Assembly: GCA_014237855.1 (NCBI GenBank)
Contig: JABACD010000020.1
Span: 25,022-89,021 of the forward strand
Direction: 5' to 3'
DNA length: 64,000 bases
Origin: Planctomycetota bacterium
Lineage (GTDB): Bacteria; Planctomycetota; UBA1135; GCA-002686595
The first letter of the stretch is position 1, and every line of letters starts with the position of its first letter. Both the position numbers and the translations under genes were made by a program. The notes beneath the pieces were generated by a model. The model made no database searches and was not told the DNA's origin. It saw nothing but the letters and a program-made list of their open reading frames with translations. This document shows positions 53,070 through 61,895 of the stretch, in pieces.

Positions 53070-53144
53070 TCAGCGCGTGCCGGAGCCGGGGCCCGGTTTC
53101 TTCACTCGCTTCGATTTGGCCTTGCCTTCCTGGGAGTATCGCAT
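53070..53144 (-). CDS. Candidate Lys/Arg-rich leader peptide of the lysW operon
   Basis: A 24-codon frame from ATG 53144 to TGA 53070, on the same strand as lysW. Its second half contains GKAKSKRVKKPGPG, with five lysines and one arginine in nine codons, and it ends with Arg just before the stop. It lies 39 bases ahead of the terminator-like hairpin. Longer in-frame starts exist at 53249 and 53279, and no strong ribosome site is visible for any. It could be a small independent gene. Leader function is inference from position, codon content and alternative pairing (see findings). Confidence 0.4.
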   Translation of the reverse strand: MRYSQEGKAKSKRVKKPGPGSGTR

Positions 53145-53180
53145 GGTTTCGCTAGGAACGCTCTCGCGTTCGATGTGCGG

Positions 53181-53209
53181 ATGGTGCTCACAGACATGTG
53201 AATCGTCAA
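53181..53209 (-). promoter_or_regulatory. Possible lysW operon promoter
   Basis: On the minus strand, TTGACG (53209-53204), a 17-base spacer, then CACCAT (53186-53181). The first hexamer is close to the sigma70 consensus; the second is weak. Transcription from here would start about 30 bases before the proposed leader peptide. The 407-base gap 52914-53320 otherwise contains the leader frame, the hairpin and whatever promoter drives the divergent peptidase. Confidence 0.35.
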
Positions 53210-53320
53210 GTCCCTGCCCGGGTGCTTTTTTGGAAAAGTCATCCCCCATGCGATTTAGTGCACATCTCCCTACCTCCATTGGGGGAGGTTCCCTGCGCTG
53301 GATCGGAGTAGGATCCTCTC

Positions 53321-55267
53321 ATGCGTTTCACCTGTCTCGGCCTCATGATCGGCCTACTGTCCTCCCTGGTGATCTCCGAGCCCGCCAGTGCTCAGGTCGA
53401 ATCCACCCCCTCCAGAGAGCCGGAGTCACGCCGCCTGCTCAGGGAATTCACGAGTCAGGCCCGCCTCGCGGGCACCAGCGGTTCGCGGTGGGGAGCTTCC
53501 TTTGTGGCGCGCGAACTTCGCCGTGCGGGCTGGGAAGTCGAGGTCGACGTACGCGAGGTCTTGCTCTCGCTGCCCCGACGCCTGGAGATTCAGGGCTACG
53601 CGCTCGACAGCGACTCGACCTTGCTCTTCCAGCGAACCGAGCGCTTCGATCCTGACGCGCGCCCTCCGGGCGAGGTCCCCCCCTTCAATGCCTGGTCTGC
53701 CAGCGGCCTCGAGTTCGCACCGGTTATCGATGCTGGCTACGGCCTGCGTGCAGACTTCGAGAGGCTTCTCGAAGCCGGAGTTGAAGTCGAGGGCACCATC
53801 GCGCTCTGTCGCTACGGTCGTAGCTATCGCGGAGTCAAGGCACAGCTGGCCGAGGAGTTCGGCTGCAGCGCAGTCCTGCTCTTCAACGACCCCAGCGAGG
53901 ACGGCGCTGCCAGGGGCGAGGTCTGGCCCCACGGGCCCTGGAAACCTGACTGGGCCGTGCAGCGCGGTTCCATCGCGCCGATGGCAAGAGCTCCCGGTGA
54001 TCCATCCACCCCCGGCTGGCCCTCCGGCGCACCTGACGAGCCAGGGCGCCGCCTCAGCCCAGAGGAGTGCGATGCAGCGCTACCTGGGATCCTCTGCATG
54101 CCCATTCCTGCTCGGGAGGCGCTTGAGCTGATCGCCAACCTGGAGCTCGTCGAGCTCAAGAACGCTGGCGGAGAGGTGAGTCGCCAGGCAATCGGCCCAG
54201 GCCCGGCTCACGTACAGCTCGGAATCGACCAGCCCCGCGAGTGGCGCACCATCGAGAACGTGATCGGTTACCTGCCCGGTCCGGACAGCGGATTGGTGAT
54301 CGCTGGAAACCATCGCGACGCCTGGGTTCGCGGCGCACACGATGCGGGTGGAGGTACTGTTGCCTTGCTGCGCTGCGCCCAGCGCCTGGGTGAGCGCGCC
54401 AGGCTCGGGTGGCGACCGAGGAACACCATCTCCCTGGCCTTCTGGGACGCTGAGGAGACCGGACTGATCGGCAGCACCGAGTGGGCCGAAGCTCATGCCG
54501 ACGAGCTTCGCAGGGACTGCCTGGTCTACATCAACGCGGACGCAGCGGTGAGCGGCACTCTCTTTCGGGGCGCAGCCGGGACGCCGGGACTGGTCCCCGC
54601 CATGCGTGCAGCCCTGGAGCGCATCACCCAGGTCGACGGCACGGGGAACCTGTGGGACGCCTGGGTCGAGGCCTCTGGCGAGAGCGAGCCTCGATTACGG
54701 CTCCCCGGGTCGGGCTCCGACTACACCGTCTTCCTGCATCACCTCGGCCTGCCCATCATCGACATCGCCCTCCAGGGCTCCAGTGGGGGTCAGTACCACA
54801 CAAGCTTTGATGACTTTGCCCAGGTGGATCGAAACATCGATCCGACCTGGGAAGGACACGAGCTGGCTGGCGAGCTCATCGCGGGGCTGCTGCTCGAGTT
54901 TGCCGAGCGCGGGCACGAGAGCTTCGACGAGGCCCAGGCAGCCCGACGCATGGCGCAGGTCACACGCTCGAGCGCGAGCTGGCTGGGAGAGGAGCACAGC
55001 GCCAGGCTGGCAATGGCCTTCGAAGAGGTCGCGGCCAGCGCATCGAAGGTGGTCCGCGACCCCTTCTACCAGCGGCTACAGGCGCCGGCGGGGCTGCCTG
55101 GTCGCACCTGGTACAGGAACCGACTGTGGGCACCGGGACTCGAGACCGGCTACGCCTCGGAGATCTTTCCAAGCCTGCGCCTTGCCCAGGGGATCGGGCC
55201 CGAGGCTCTGGCCTTCGAGGTCGATTCGCTGATCCTGGCCCTGAAGCGCGAATCCATCCTTCGTTGA
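53321..55267 (+). CDS. Secreted M28 peptidase with PA-domain insert, glutamate-carboxypeptidase-II-like
   Basis: A 648-residue protein with a signal peptide ending near PASAQ. After a PA-like region (about 110-260), the M28 zinc residues are visible: His and Asp in GNHRDAWVRGAHDAGGG, Glu-Glu in WDAEETGLIG, Asp in YINADAAVSG and His in GGQYHTSFDDF. The C-terminal helical dimerisation domain is present. The family cuts N- or C-terminal residues, often glutamate, from small peptides. It is divergent from the lysW operon. ABC exporter genes follow after 13 bases. Confidence 0.9.
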   Translation: MRFTCLGLMIGLLSSLVISEPASAQVESTPSREPESRRLLREFTSQARLAGTSGSRWGASFVARELRRAGWEVEVDVREVLLSLPRRLEIQGYALDSDSTLLFQRTERFDPDARPPGEVPPFNAWSASGLEFAPVIDAGYGLRADFERLLEAGVEVEGTIALCRYGRSYRGVKAQLAEEFGCSAVLLFNDPSEDGAARGEVWPHGPWKPDWAVQRGSIAPMARAPGDPSTPGWPSGAPDEPGRRLSPEECDAALPGILCMPIPAREALELIANLELVELKNAGGEVSRQAIGPGPAHVQLGIDQPREWRTIENVIGYLPGPDSGLVIAGNHRDAWVRGAHDAGGGTVALLRCAQRLGERARLGWRPRNTISLAFWDAEETGLIGSTEWAEAHADELRRDCLVYINADAAVSGTLFRGAAGTPGLVPAMRAALERITQVDGTGNLWDAWVEASGESEPRLRLPGSGSDYTVFLHHLGLPIIDIALQGSSGGQYHTSFDDFAQVDRNIDPTWEGHELAGELIAGLLLEFAERGHESFDEAQAARRMAQVTRSSASWLGEEHSARLAMAFEEVAASASKVVRDPFYQRLQAPAGLPGRTWYRNRLWAPGLETGYASEIFPSLRLAQGIGPEALAFEVDSLILALKRESILR

Positions 55268-55280
55268 GGATTCCAGGTCC

Positions 55281-57026
55281 TTGAAACTACTAGTCAGCTT
55301 CTTCCGACGCTTCCTGCGCCACCCCTGGAAGCTGCTGGGTGGTTTCATCGCGATCCCTCTCAATCGCCTGGCGGACATCCTCGTCACGCTGACCATCGGC
55401 GCTGCCTTGAATGAGCTGCAGGATGGGGCTGCCGATGGGGTCCTCACTCGGGCTGTGACGCTGGTGGCGATCTACGCCATCTCCCAGGCCGTCCTCAGCT
55501 TCGCTCAGCGCTGGTGGATCGTCTCAACCTCACGCATCGTCGAGATCGACCTCAAGCGCGAGCTCTTCGACAAGCTCACGAGCCTCCCCTTCTCCTTCCA
55601 CAACAGGAGCCGCTCTGGAGACGTCGTCAGTCGGTTGACCTCGGACGTCGAGAACCTGCGCATGTTCCTGGGCCCTGGGATGATGTTCGCCTTCGGGAGC
55701 CTGGTGATGCTGCCGGTCACCCTGGTGCTCTTGATTCGACTCGATGCAACCCTGGCGCTCACCATGGCCCTCCCCCTCGCGGTCATGGGCGGTGGCTTTC
55801 GACTGCTCACACCTCGACTGCACGCGGCCAGCAAGGACGTCCAGGAAGGCCTGGCCGATATCTCCCACCGTGCTCAGGAGAACTTCGCTGGGGTTCGCGT
55901 GGTCAAGGGCTTTGCCCGTGAGGAGCATCAGGCCGACCGCTTTGAAGAGGCGTCGCGCATCAATCGCGACCGCCAGATTCGCCTGGCTCACCAGCGAGGA
56001 CTGGCCCACACCCTTGCGGGCACCTCGAGCCAGGTGACCTTCGTGGTCATCCTCCTGCTCGGAGGCCGTGCAATGATCGATGGCACGCTTGGGTACGGGG
56101 ACACGCTTGTCTTCATCGATCTGACCCTGAAGCTGTTCTGGCCCATCATTGCCCTGGGCTGGCTGGCCGGGATGTACCCGCGGGCCACTGCCAGTGCTCA
56201 GCGGGTGGAGGAGATCCTCGCCACCGAGCCCGAGATCAGTGACGGGCAGGACCCCATCGCGCTGCCAGAGACACGAGGTGAGTTCCGCCTGCGTGATGTC
56301 TCCTTCACCTACCCGGGCGCAGAGCGGCCGGCACTCGAAGGCCTTGATGTCTTCATCCCCGCAGGGAGTCGCTTTGGGGTGGTCGGACCCACGGGGTGTG
56401 GCAAGTCGACGCTCCTGAATCTCTTCGGACGACTCTACGATGCAGAGGGAGAGATCGACCTCGACTCGGTGCCGATCAAGCGCCTGGCCCTCGAGGATCT
56501 CAGGAGTCCGCTTGGCTACGTCCCCCAGGACTCCTTCCTCTTCTCGGACACCTGGGCCGAGAATGTTGCCTTCGGCTCGGACGAGCCGATCGACGATGCA
56601 CGCCTTGTCGATCTGGCGGAGATCGTCTGCATGACCGATGAGCTGGCACAGTTCCCCGATGGCGCGCGGGAGCTGATTGGAGAGCGAGGCGTGACCCTTT
56701 CGGGAGGCCAGCGCCAGCGCACCTGCATCGCCCGCGCCCTGGCGCGCGAGCCCCAGGTTCTGATCCTCGATGATGCCCTGAGCGCGGTGGACACCGAGAC
56801 CGAGACGCGCCTCATCGAACACCTACGAGGAGCAGCCGGGAGCTGCACGGTCTTGATCGCCACACACCGCCTGAGCTCCGTGCGTGAGACGGATCAGATC
56901 CTGGTCCTCGACGCCGAGGGCCGCACCGAGGCCCTGGGTACCCACGAGGAGCTGCTCGAAGGGGACGGCTGGTATGCACGTACCTGGGCCCAGCAGCAGA
57001 CTCGAGCCGAGCTGGAGGAGCTGTGA
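55281..57026 (+). CDS. ABC exporter half-transporter, degenerate-site subunit
   Basis: A 581-residue type I exporter: six membrane helices (about residues 1-310) then an ATPase domain. Walker A is GPTGCGKST and the signature is LSGGQRQR. Walker B is LILDDALSAVD, so the catalytic glutamate after Walker B is replaced by aspartate. That pattern marks the degenerate ATP site of heterodimeric exporters. TTG 55281 is the apparent start. Its stop overlaps the GTG of the partner gene by GTGA. Confidence 0.9.
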   Translation: MKLLVSFFRRFLRHPWKLLGGFIAIPLNRLADILVTLTIGAALNELQDGAADGVLTRAVTLVAIYAISQAVLSFAQRWWIVSTSRIVEIDLKRELFDKLTSLPFSFHNRSRSGDVVSRLTSDVENLRMFLGPGMMFAFGSLVMLPVTLVLLIRLDATLALTMALPLAVMGGGFRLLTPRLHAASKDVQEGLADISHRAQENFAGVRVVKGFAREEHQADRFEEASRINRDRQIRLAHQRGLAHTLAGTSSQVTFVVILLLGGRAMIDGTLGYGDTLVFIDLTLKLFWPIIALGWLAGMYPRATASAQRVEEILATEPEISDGQDPIALPETRGEFRLRDVSFTYPGAERPALEGLDVFIPAGSRFGVVGPTGCGKSTLLNLFGRLYDAEGEIDLDSVPIKRLALEDLRSPLGYVPQDSFLFSDTWAENVAFGSDEPIDDARLVDLAEIVCMTDELAQFPDGARELIGERGVTLSGGQRQRTCIARALAREPQVLILDDALSAVDTETETRLIEHLRGAAGSCTVLIATHRLSSVRETDQILVLDAEGRTEALGTHEELLEGDGWYARTWAQQQTRAELEEL

Positions 57027-58855
57027 GCGATCAGGACACCCTCGACGATGAGCTGATCCGGACCAAGGCCTGGGACAGCAAGCTGCTCTGGCGCTTGATG
57101 GGCTGGGCGCGGCCCCATCGGCTGCACTTCCTGCTCAGCGCGGCGATCCTGGTGGCACTCTTTGCGGTCGCCCTCGCGGGCCCCTACATCTGGCGCCTTG
57201 CCCTCGACGGTCCGGTCAGGGAGATCACCGAGGGAGGCACCGACCGCAAGGGTGCGCTAGAGCACCTCTACGTCCTGGCAGCGGTCTACGGACTGCTGGT
57301 GGTCGCTCACGGCTTCCTCAGCTACTTCGAGGTCGCCCAGCTGGCACGCACCGGCCAGCTGGTGATCCACGACCTGCGCTCGAAGCTCTTCGCACACATC
57401 CAGAGCCTTGACCTCTCCTTCGTGGATGAACGTCCCACGGGATCTCTGGTCACCCGTGTCACCACGGACGTCGAGAACTTGAGTGAGCTCTTTACCTCCG
57501 GCCTGCTGGTGCTCTTCTTCGACCTGTTCAAGATCCTGGCCCTGGTCGCGATCCTGTTCTGGATCAACCTGGACCTGGCTCTCGTGGTGGCCTCCCTCAC
57601 CCCGGTTCTGATCATCGTCAGCATGCTCTTTCGAGGCGGCGCAAGACGTGGTTTCCGTGAGGTCCGAGCCCACCTTGCCAGGCTGAACGGCTACCTCCAA
57701 GAGGTGCTATCTGGAGTTCGGGTGGTGCAGGTCTTTCATCGCGAACAGCGGGTGTCTCGTCGATTCAACTCACTGCTTCAACCCTACCTACAGGCCAATC
57801 TCAAGACTCTCCTGCTGTTCTCGCTCTTCTTCCCCGCCATCAGCCTCACGGTCTTCGCCATCCAGGGCACAGCCCTCAAGGTCGGAGGTGGGCAGCTGAT
57901 CACAGGCGAACTGGAGTTCGGAGCCTTCTATCAGTTCTGGATCTATCTGGCGATGCTGGTCAATCCGATCCGGGAGCTGGGGGAACGCTACAACGTGCTC
58001 CAGGCAGCCTTCGCCTCCGCCGAGCGCGTGTTTGCGATCTTCGACACCAGACCGAGCATCTCGAAGCAATCCGAGTTCGCTGCCGCCGTAAGCGAGACGC
58101 CCATCGAGCATCTGGTGAGTTTCGAGCACGTCTCCTTCGCCTACATCGAGAACACCCCGGTACTCGATGACGTTTGCTTCAAGATCCCCAGGGGTCACAC
58201 GGTGGCCATCGTCGGCCCGACCGGTGCGGGCAAGTCGACCATCGTCAACCTGTTGCAACGGTTCCGTGATCCCGATGCGGGCAGGCTTATCTTCGACGGG
58301 CACGACCTGCGCGGCCTGGACCCTCGGGAGCTACGCTCCGCCTGTGGATTGGTCCTCCAGGACGAGTTTCTCTTCGAGGGCAGCGTTCGAGAGAACCTCG
58401 TCATGGGGCGTGAAGCGGTCACCGAACAGAGCCTTCAGCGAGCCCTGGACATGAGCCACGCCAGAGACGTGATCGAGAGGCTGCCGAACGGTCTGGAGGA
58501 GGTGCTGCACGAGCGCGCGTCCCAGCTCTCTACCGGCGAGCGCCAGCTACTCACCATCGCCCGCGCCCTGGCCGGCGATCCCAAGCTGGTGATCCTCGAT
58601 GAGGCCACCTCCTCAGTTGACTCCGCCACCGAAGCTCGCATCGAGGCAGCCACGCGAAATCTCCTTGCTGGCCGGAGCGCCCTGGTCATCGCCCACCGCC
58701 TCTCCACCATCGAGCGAGCCAACCACATCCTGGTGCTTCACCGTGGAGAAATTCGAGAGTCCGGCACCCACGAGGAGCTCCTACTTCTGGGGGGTCTATA
58801 TGCCCGTCTCTACGACCTGCAGTTCACCGAGGCCGACGAGGTGCTCGAGCCCTGA
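57023..58855 (+). CDS. ABC exporter half-transporter, catalytic-site subunit
   Basis: A 610-residue partner with six membrane helices and an ATPase domain. Walker A is GPTGAGKST and Walker B is LVILDEATSSVD with the catalytic Glu intact. The signature is changed to LSTGERQLL. In a dimer with the preceding protein, its altered signature would complete the degenerate site while its Walker B forms the active one, as in TM287/288 or BmrCD. The substrate (lipid, drug or peptide) is not evident. Confidence 0.92.
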   Translation: MSDQDTLDDELIRTKAWDSKLLWRLMGWARPHRLHFLLSAAILVALFAVALAGPYIWRLALDGPVREITEGGTDRKGALEHLYVLAAVYGLLVVAHGFLSYFEVAQLARTGQLVIHDLRSKLFAHIQSLDLSFVDERPTGSLVTRVTTDVENLSELFTSGLLVLFFDLFKILALVAILFWINLDLALVVASLTPVLIIVSMLFRGGARRGFREVRAHLARLNGYLQEVLSGVRVVQVFHREQRVSRRFNSLLQPYLQANLKTLLLFSLFFPAISLTVFAIQGTALKVGGGQLITGELEFGAFYQFWIYLAMLVNPIRELGERYNVLQAAFASAERVFAIFDTRPSISKQSEFAAAVSETPIEHLVSFEHVSFAYIENTPVLDDVCFKIPRGHTVAIVGPTGAGKSTIVNLLQRFRDPDAGRLIFDGHDLRGLDPRELRSACGLVLQDEFLFEGSVRENLVMGREAVTEQSLQRALDMSHARDVIERLPNGLEEVLHERASQLSTGERQLLTIARALAGDPKLVILDEATSSVDSATEARIEAATRNLLAGRSALVIAHRLSTIERANHILVLHRGEIRESGTHEELLLLGGLYARLYDLQFTEADEVLEP

Positions 58856-58931
58856 ACCATGCAAGCGCTGGGCTCGAGCTGCGCGCTCCCCTGGTCTGAG
58901 AGAACACTGGCCTATCCCTCTGACTGATCAC

Positions 58932-59639
58932 CTACTCGACGATTCGGACAGGAGTCCCCAGCTCGATCAGGTCAAAGAGCTCGATCACGTCCGCGTTCGT
59001 CATGCGGATGCAGCCATGGGAGGCAGGTGTGCCGATCAGGCCTTCCTCCGGGGTCCCATGGATGTAGATGTAGCGCTGCTTGCTATCGATCCCCGGGCCG
59101 CGGTTGAGGCCTTCCTCGAGACCCTCAAGCCACATGACGCGGGTCGTCACGTGGTCCTCCTCGCTGTCCGTCTCGTCCGTGGTGATCCGCGCCAGGCGCC
59201 CCGTGTCCCGGCGGGACTCGAAGATCGCCCCCGGACGTGCGCCCTCGCCGAAGGTCTCACAGATGCGGTGCTCCCCCAGGGGAGTGCGGTGGCTGCCCGC
59301 CTGACTACCAGTGCCGTAGGAGGACGTCGAGACGGGCCAGCCCCGGTCGGGCACACCGCCCCTGCGCAGCTCGAGCCACTGGAAGCTGACGAAGACAACC
59401 AGGGAGACCGGCCCTTCGACGGAGGCCGCTGGCTCTCCTGCCTGCGATCTCGCGCTGACCTGCAGCCGGCGACGATCATCGGGCTCCTGCGCCAGGATCT
59501 GCGCCAGCTCACCCAGGTCGGGTTCGTCCTCTCGGTGCTGGCCCCCTGCACTCGCCGCCCCAGCCTCCATCGGACCGGAGTCGCCGCATGCTCCCAGACC
59601 AGGGAACCAGATTACGAGGATCAGCTGCAGCCACTTCAT
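58932..59639 (-). CDS. L,D-transpeptidase (YkuD) lipoprotein
   Basis: A 235-residue protein with a lipobox-like end to its signal (WFPGLGAC). The C-terminal YkuD domain has the His in IYIHGTPEEG and the catalytic Cys in SHGCIRMTNADVIELF. It should form 3-3 peptidoglycan cross-links or attach proteins to the wall. The linker between (about 30-90) is acidic and low in complexity. It converges with the ABC genes and is divergent from the parvulin gene across 293 bases without a gene. Confidence 0.88.
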   Translation of the reverse strand: MKWLQLILVIWFPGLGACGDSGPMEAGAASAGGQHREDEPDLGELAQILAQEPDDRRRLQVSARSQAGEPAASVEGPVSLVVFVSFQWLELRRGGVPDRGWPVSTSSYGTGSQAGSHRTPLGEHRICETFGEGARPGAIFESRRDTGRLARITTDETDSEEDHVTTRVMWLEGLEEGLNRGPGIDSKQRYIYIHGTPEEGLIGTPASHGCIRMTNADVIELFDLIELGTPVRIVE

Positions 59640-59932
59640 CGGGGGGGGAATCTACAACAAAGATCCGGTCCCAGCTGTCAAAGAATCCGCCCGCTGATGG
59701 GCTCTTGCCGCAGGAGAAACCTCGCTGGAAGGGCTTCGATCAGGTCCGCCTTACACCGGCAGCGCTCCGGACCTCTCCTCTGCTCAACCAGATGCTCGCC
59801 CGGCAAGGAACACATGATGACCCCGAGAGCCGATGATCTTGATCTGGGAAAGGGAGACGAGCAGTGGCCCGGGGACGACGCGCCTGGAGCCAGCCAGCAG
59901 CTTGGAGACAGGGAACAAGCCAACAGGCTAAG

Positions 59933-61852
59933 ATGACGCCCAGCATGAGCGCTATCCATCCCTTCAAGTTCATCCTCCCGCTTCTTCTACTCGGACTCGC
60001 CTCGGCCAGTCCCCAGGACCCCGCAGACCACGACGAGCCGGCACCGCCAATCGCCATCAACGGGGCCCCCGTCAGCTGGGACGAGTTTGCAAGCTGGCTC
60101 ATTCTGATTCAGGGCCCCAGCAATGTGGATGAGTTCGTCATCGAACGCCTACTGGAGGCCGAGGCCCAGCGTCAAGGCATCCTCGGCATCAGCGAGCAGC
60201 TCGACGAGCAGATCAATACCAACATTTCCAGGCGTATCGAAGGCGCCTTCGAAGGCGAGCGGGAGAAGTGGGTCGACGAGCTCTTGAGGCTCGGACTGAC
60301 ACCAGAGATCTACCATGCAGAGCAGCTGCGAAGCCTCAGGAAGGCGCTCTGGACCAATGCTCTGGTTCCCCGCCATCGCCTGGTCACTGAGGCAGATGCC
60401 AGGGAGCTCTGGGAGGCTCGCCACGGGCCTGATGGCAGGACCATGAACATGTCCCTGCTCAACCTCAAGATCGAGGCTCCCCCCCAGCCCCCGGGAACCT
60501 CCAGGGAGGAGAACATTCGCATGAATGAAGCGGCCAAGGAAGCCGCCTTCGAAGAGGCCCGACTCCATCTCTCACAGCTCAGGGCGGGGGCTGACTTCGG
60601 AGAGCTCATAAGAGAACACTCGGACGACGAGACCACTCGAGATCGAGGTGGCAGCCTCAAGGAGCCCTTCTCCTTCACTCGCTGGCCAGGTGTCTCGCGC
60701 CTCGAACTGGCGGCCTTGAAGGTTGGTGAGTACCTGGAACCCTTCTACAACAGTGGTGGCATCTGCCTGCTGCGCCTCGACAGCGAGGAGGTCACGCCAT
60801 TTTCCGAGGTCTCAGCGAGCTTGACCGAGGAGCTCCAGCTAGCTCGCCCCGACCAGAAGGAGTCCCAGGAATACTGGCACTCCCTGATCACTGATGCCCG
60901 TATAGAGGTCTTGCCAGAGCTCAATCGGATAGTCAGCATCGAGTCACCCCGACGTGATCGCCCGGTCATGATCATCGACGGCGAGCCCATCACGCGGCTG
61001 GAGTACACCTCCTGGTTGGTCGCGCGCCGTGGACGGCCCCTGATGCGTACCTTCGCCCAGCACATGGATGTCAAGCGACGGGCCAGCGAGGCAGGCATCA
61101 GCGTGACATCCATCGAAGTCGAGCAGAGGGTCCGCGAGGACCTCGACCGCCAGATAGCCATGTTCTTCGATGGTGATCGGGAGGCCTACCTGGCCGACCT
61201 GGCAGCCAACGAGGTGACCCTCGACGAGGCCATGCAACTTTCTCGCATTCGCACCGAGAACATCATGCTCGCTGAGCGCTTGATCGTCCAAGAGCGCGTC
61301 GTGACCCTCCAGGATCTCGAGCGCGAGTGGGAAGATCGCTACGGCGAGGGTGGCAGTAGTTTCGACCTGAGGCTCATCCTCCGCCAGATCCCAGATCCTG
61401 AAGAGGGAGCCCTGCAGACTGACGAGGAGCTGCGCGAGTATCTCGCCGCCCAGAGCCTTCAAATCCAGGAGTTCCTGTCGGGTCTACGCGAGCGTGCGGA
61501 AAATGGTGAGGACTTTGGCGCCCTGGCCCGACTCTATTCCGAGGATGCAGAGTCTCGTGATCGCGGCGGACGTCCAGCGGAACGAATTCTACTCTACACC
61601 TTGCCCGAGAGTGTCCAGGAGGAGCTGAGGGGCCTGAGTGTCGGTGAACTCTCTGGAGTGATCGAGTTCGGAGGAGGAACCTTCTTGCTCTTTGAACTCG
61701 CAGGCAAGATTCATGTTCCCCTCAAGGATGTCATCGATGAGCTGAGAGTCGAGCTGCAGCAGAGACGGCCAAGTCAGGTCCAGGTCATCAGCCAGGTCAA
61801 TTCCTGGACGCAGGACATGCTGCTCAGTCCCCTTCCGGGAATGTACCCCTGA
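59933..61852 (+). CDS. Parvulin-type peptidyl-prolyl isomerase with two chaperone/PPIase units
   Basis: 639 residues with a signal peptide (FILPLLLLGLASA). Two similar units each have a SurA-N-like helical part (starting PIAINGAPVSWDEFASWL and PVMIIDGEPITRLEYTSWL) and a parvulin-like part (GADFGELIREHSDDETTRDRGG and GEDFGALARLYSEDAESRDRGG). These motifs are those of PpiC/SurA periplasmic folding factors. A duplicated chaperone suggests handling of large outer-membrane or secreted clients. Start ATG 59933; ATG 59945 is also possible. Confidence 0.85.
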   Translation: MTPSMSAIHPFKFILPLLLLGLASASPQDPADHDEPAPPIAINGAPVSWDEFASWLILIQGPSNVDEFVIERLLEAEAQRQGILGISEQLDEQINTNISRRIEGAFEGEREKWVDELLRLGLTPEIYHAEQLRSLRKALWTNALVPRHRLVTEADARELWEARHGPDGRTMNMSLLNLKIEAPPQPPGTSREENIRMNEAAKEAAFEEARLHLSQLRAGADFGELIREHSDDETTRDRGGSLKEPFSFTRWPGVSRLELAALKVGEYLEPFYNSGGICLLRLDSEEVTPFSEVSASLTEELQLARPDQKESQEYWHSLITDARIEVLPELNRIVSIESPRRDRPVMIIDGEPITRLEYTSWLVARRGRPLMRTFAQHMDVKRRASEAGISVTSIEVEQRVREDLDRQIAMFFDGDREAYLADLAANEVTLDEAMQLSRIRTENIMLAERLIVQERVVTLQDLEREWEDRYGEGGSSFDLRLILRQIPDPEEGALQTDEELREYLAAQSLQIQEFLSGLRERAENGEDFGALARLYSEDAESRDRGGRPAERILLYTLPESVQEELRGLSVGELSGVIEFGGGTFLLFELAGKIHVPLKDVIDELRVELQQRRPSQVQVISQVNSWTQDMLLSPLPGMYP

Positions 61853-61895
61853 AGAGGTCGCACTGACGCGATCACTGCAGTCCCGATCACGCTCG

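Noticed and set aside
53070..53279. Longer 69-codon protein starting at 53279
   Set aside because: No ribosome site, no recognised domain, and the 24-codon version at 53144 fits the spacing to a promoter and hairpin better. Kept only as an alternative reading.
55530..56822. Minus-strand frame (430 codons) opposite the first ABC gene
   Set aside because: Antisense of an intact ABC exporter; no motif of its own.
59640..59932. Short frames in the gap between the L,D-transpeptidase and the parvulin gene
   Set aside because: They run into neighbouring genes in other frames, lack starts with ribosome sites, and show no domain. The gap more likely holds two divergent promoters, which I could not place.
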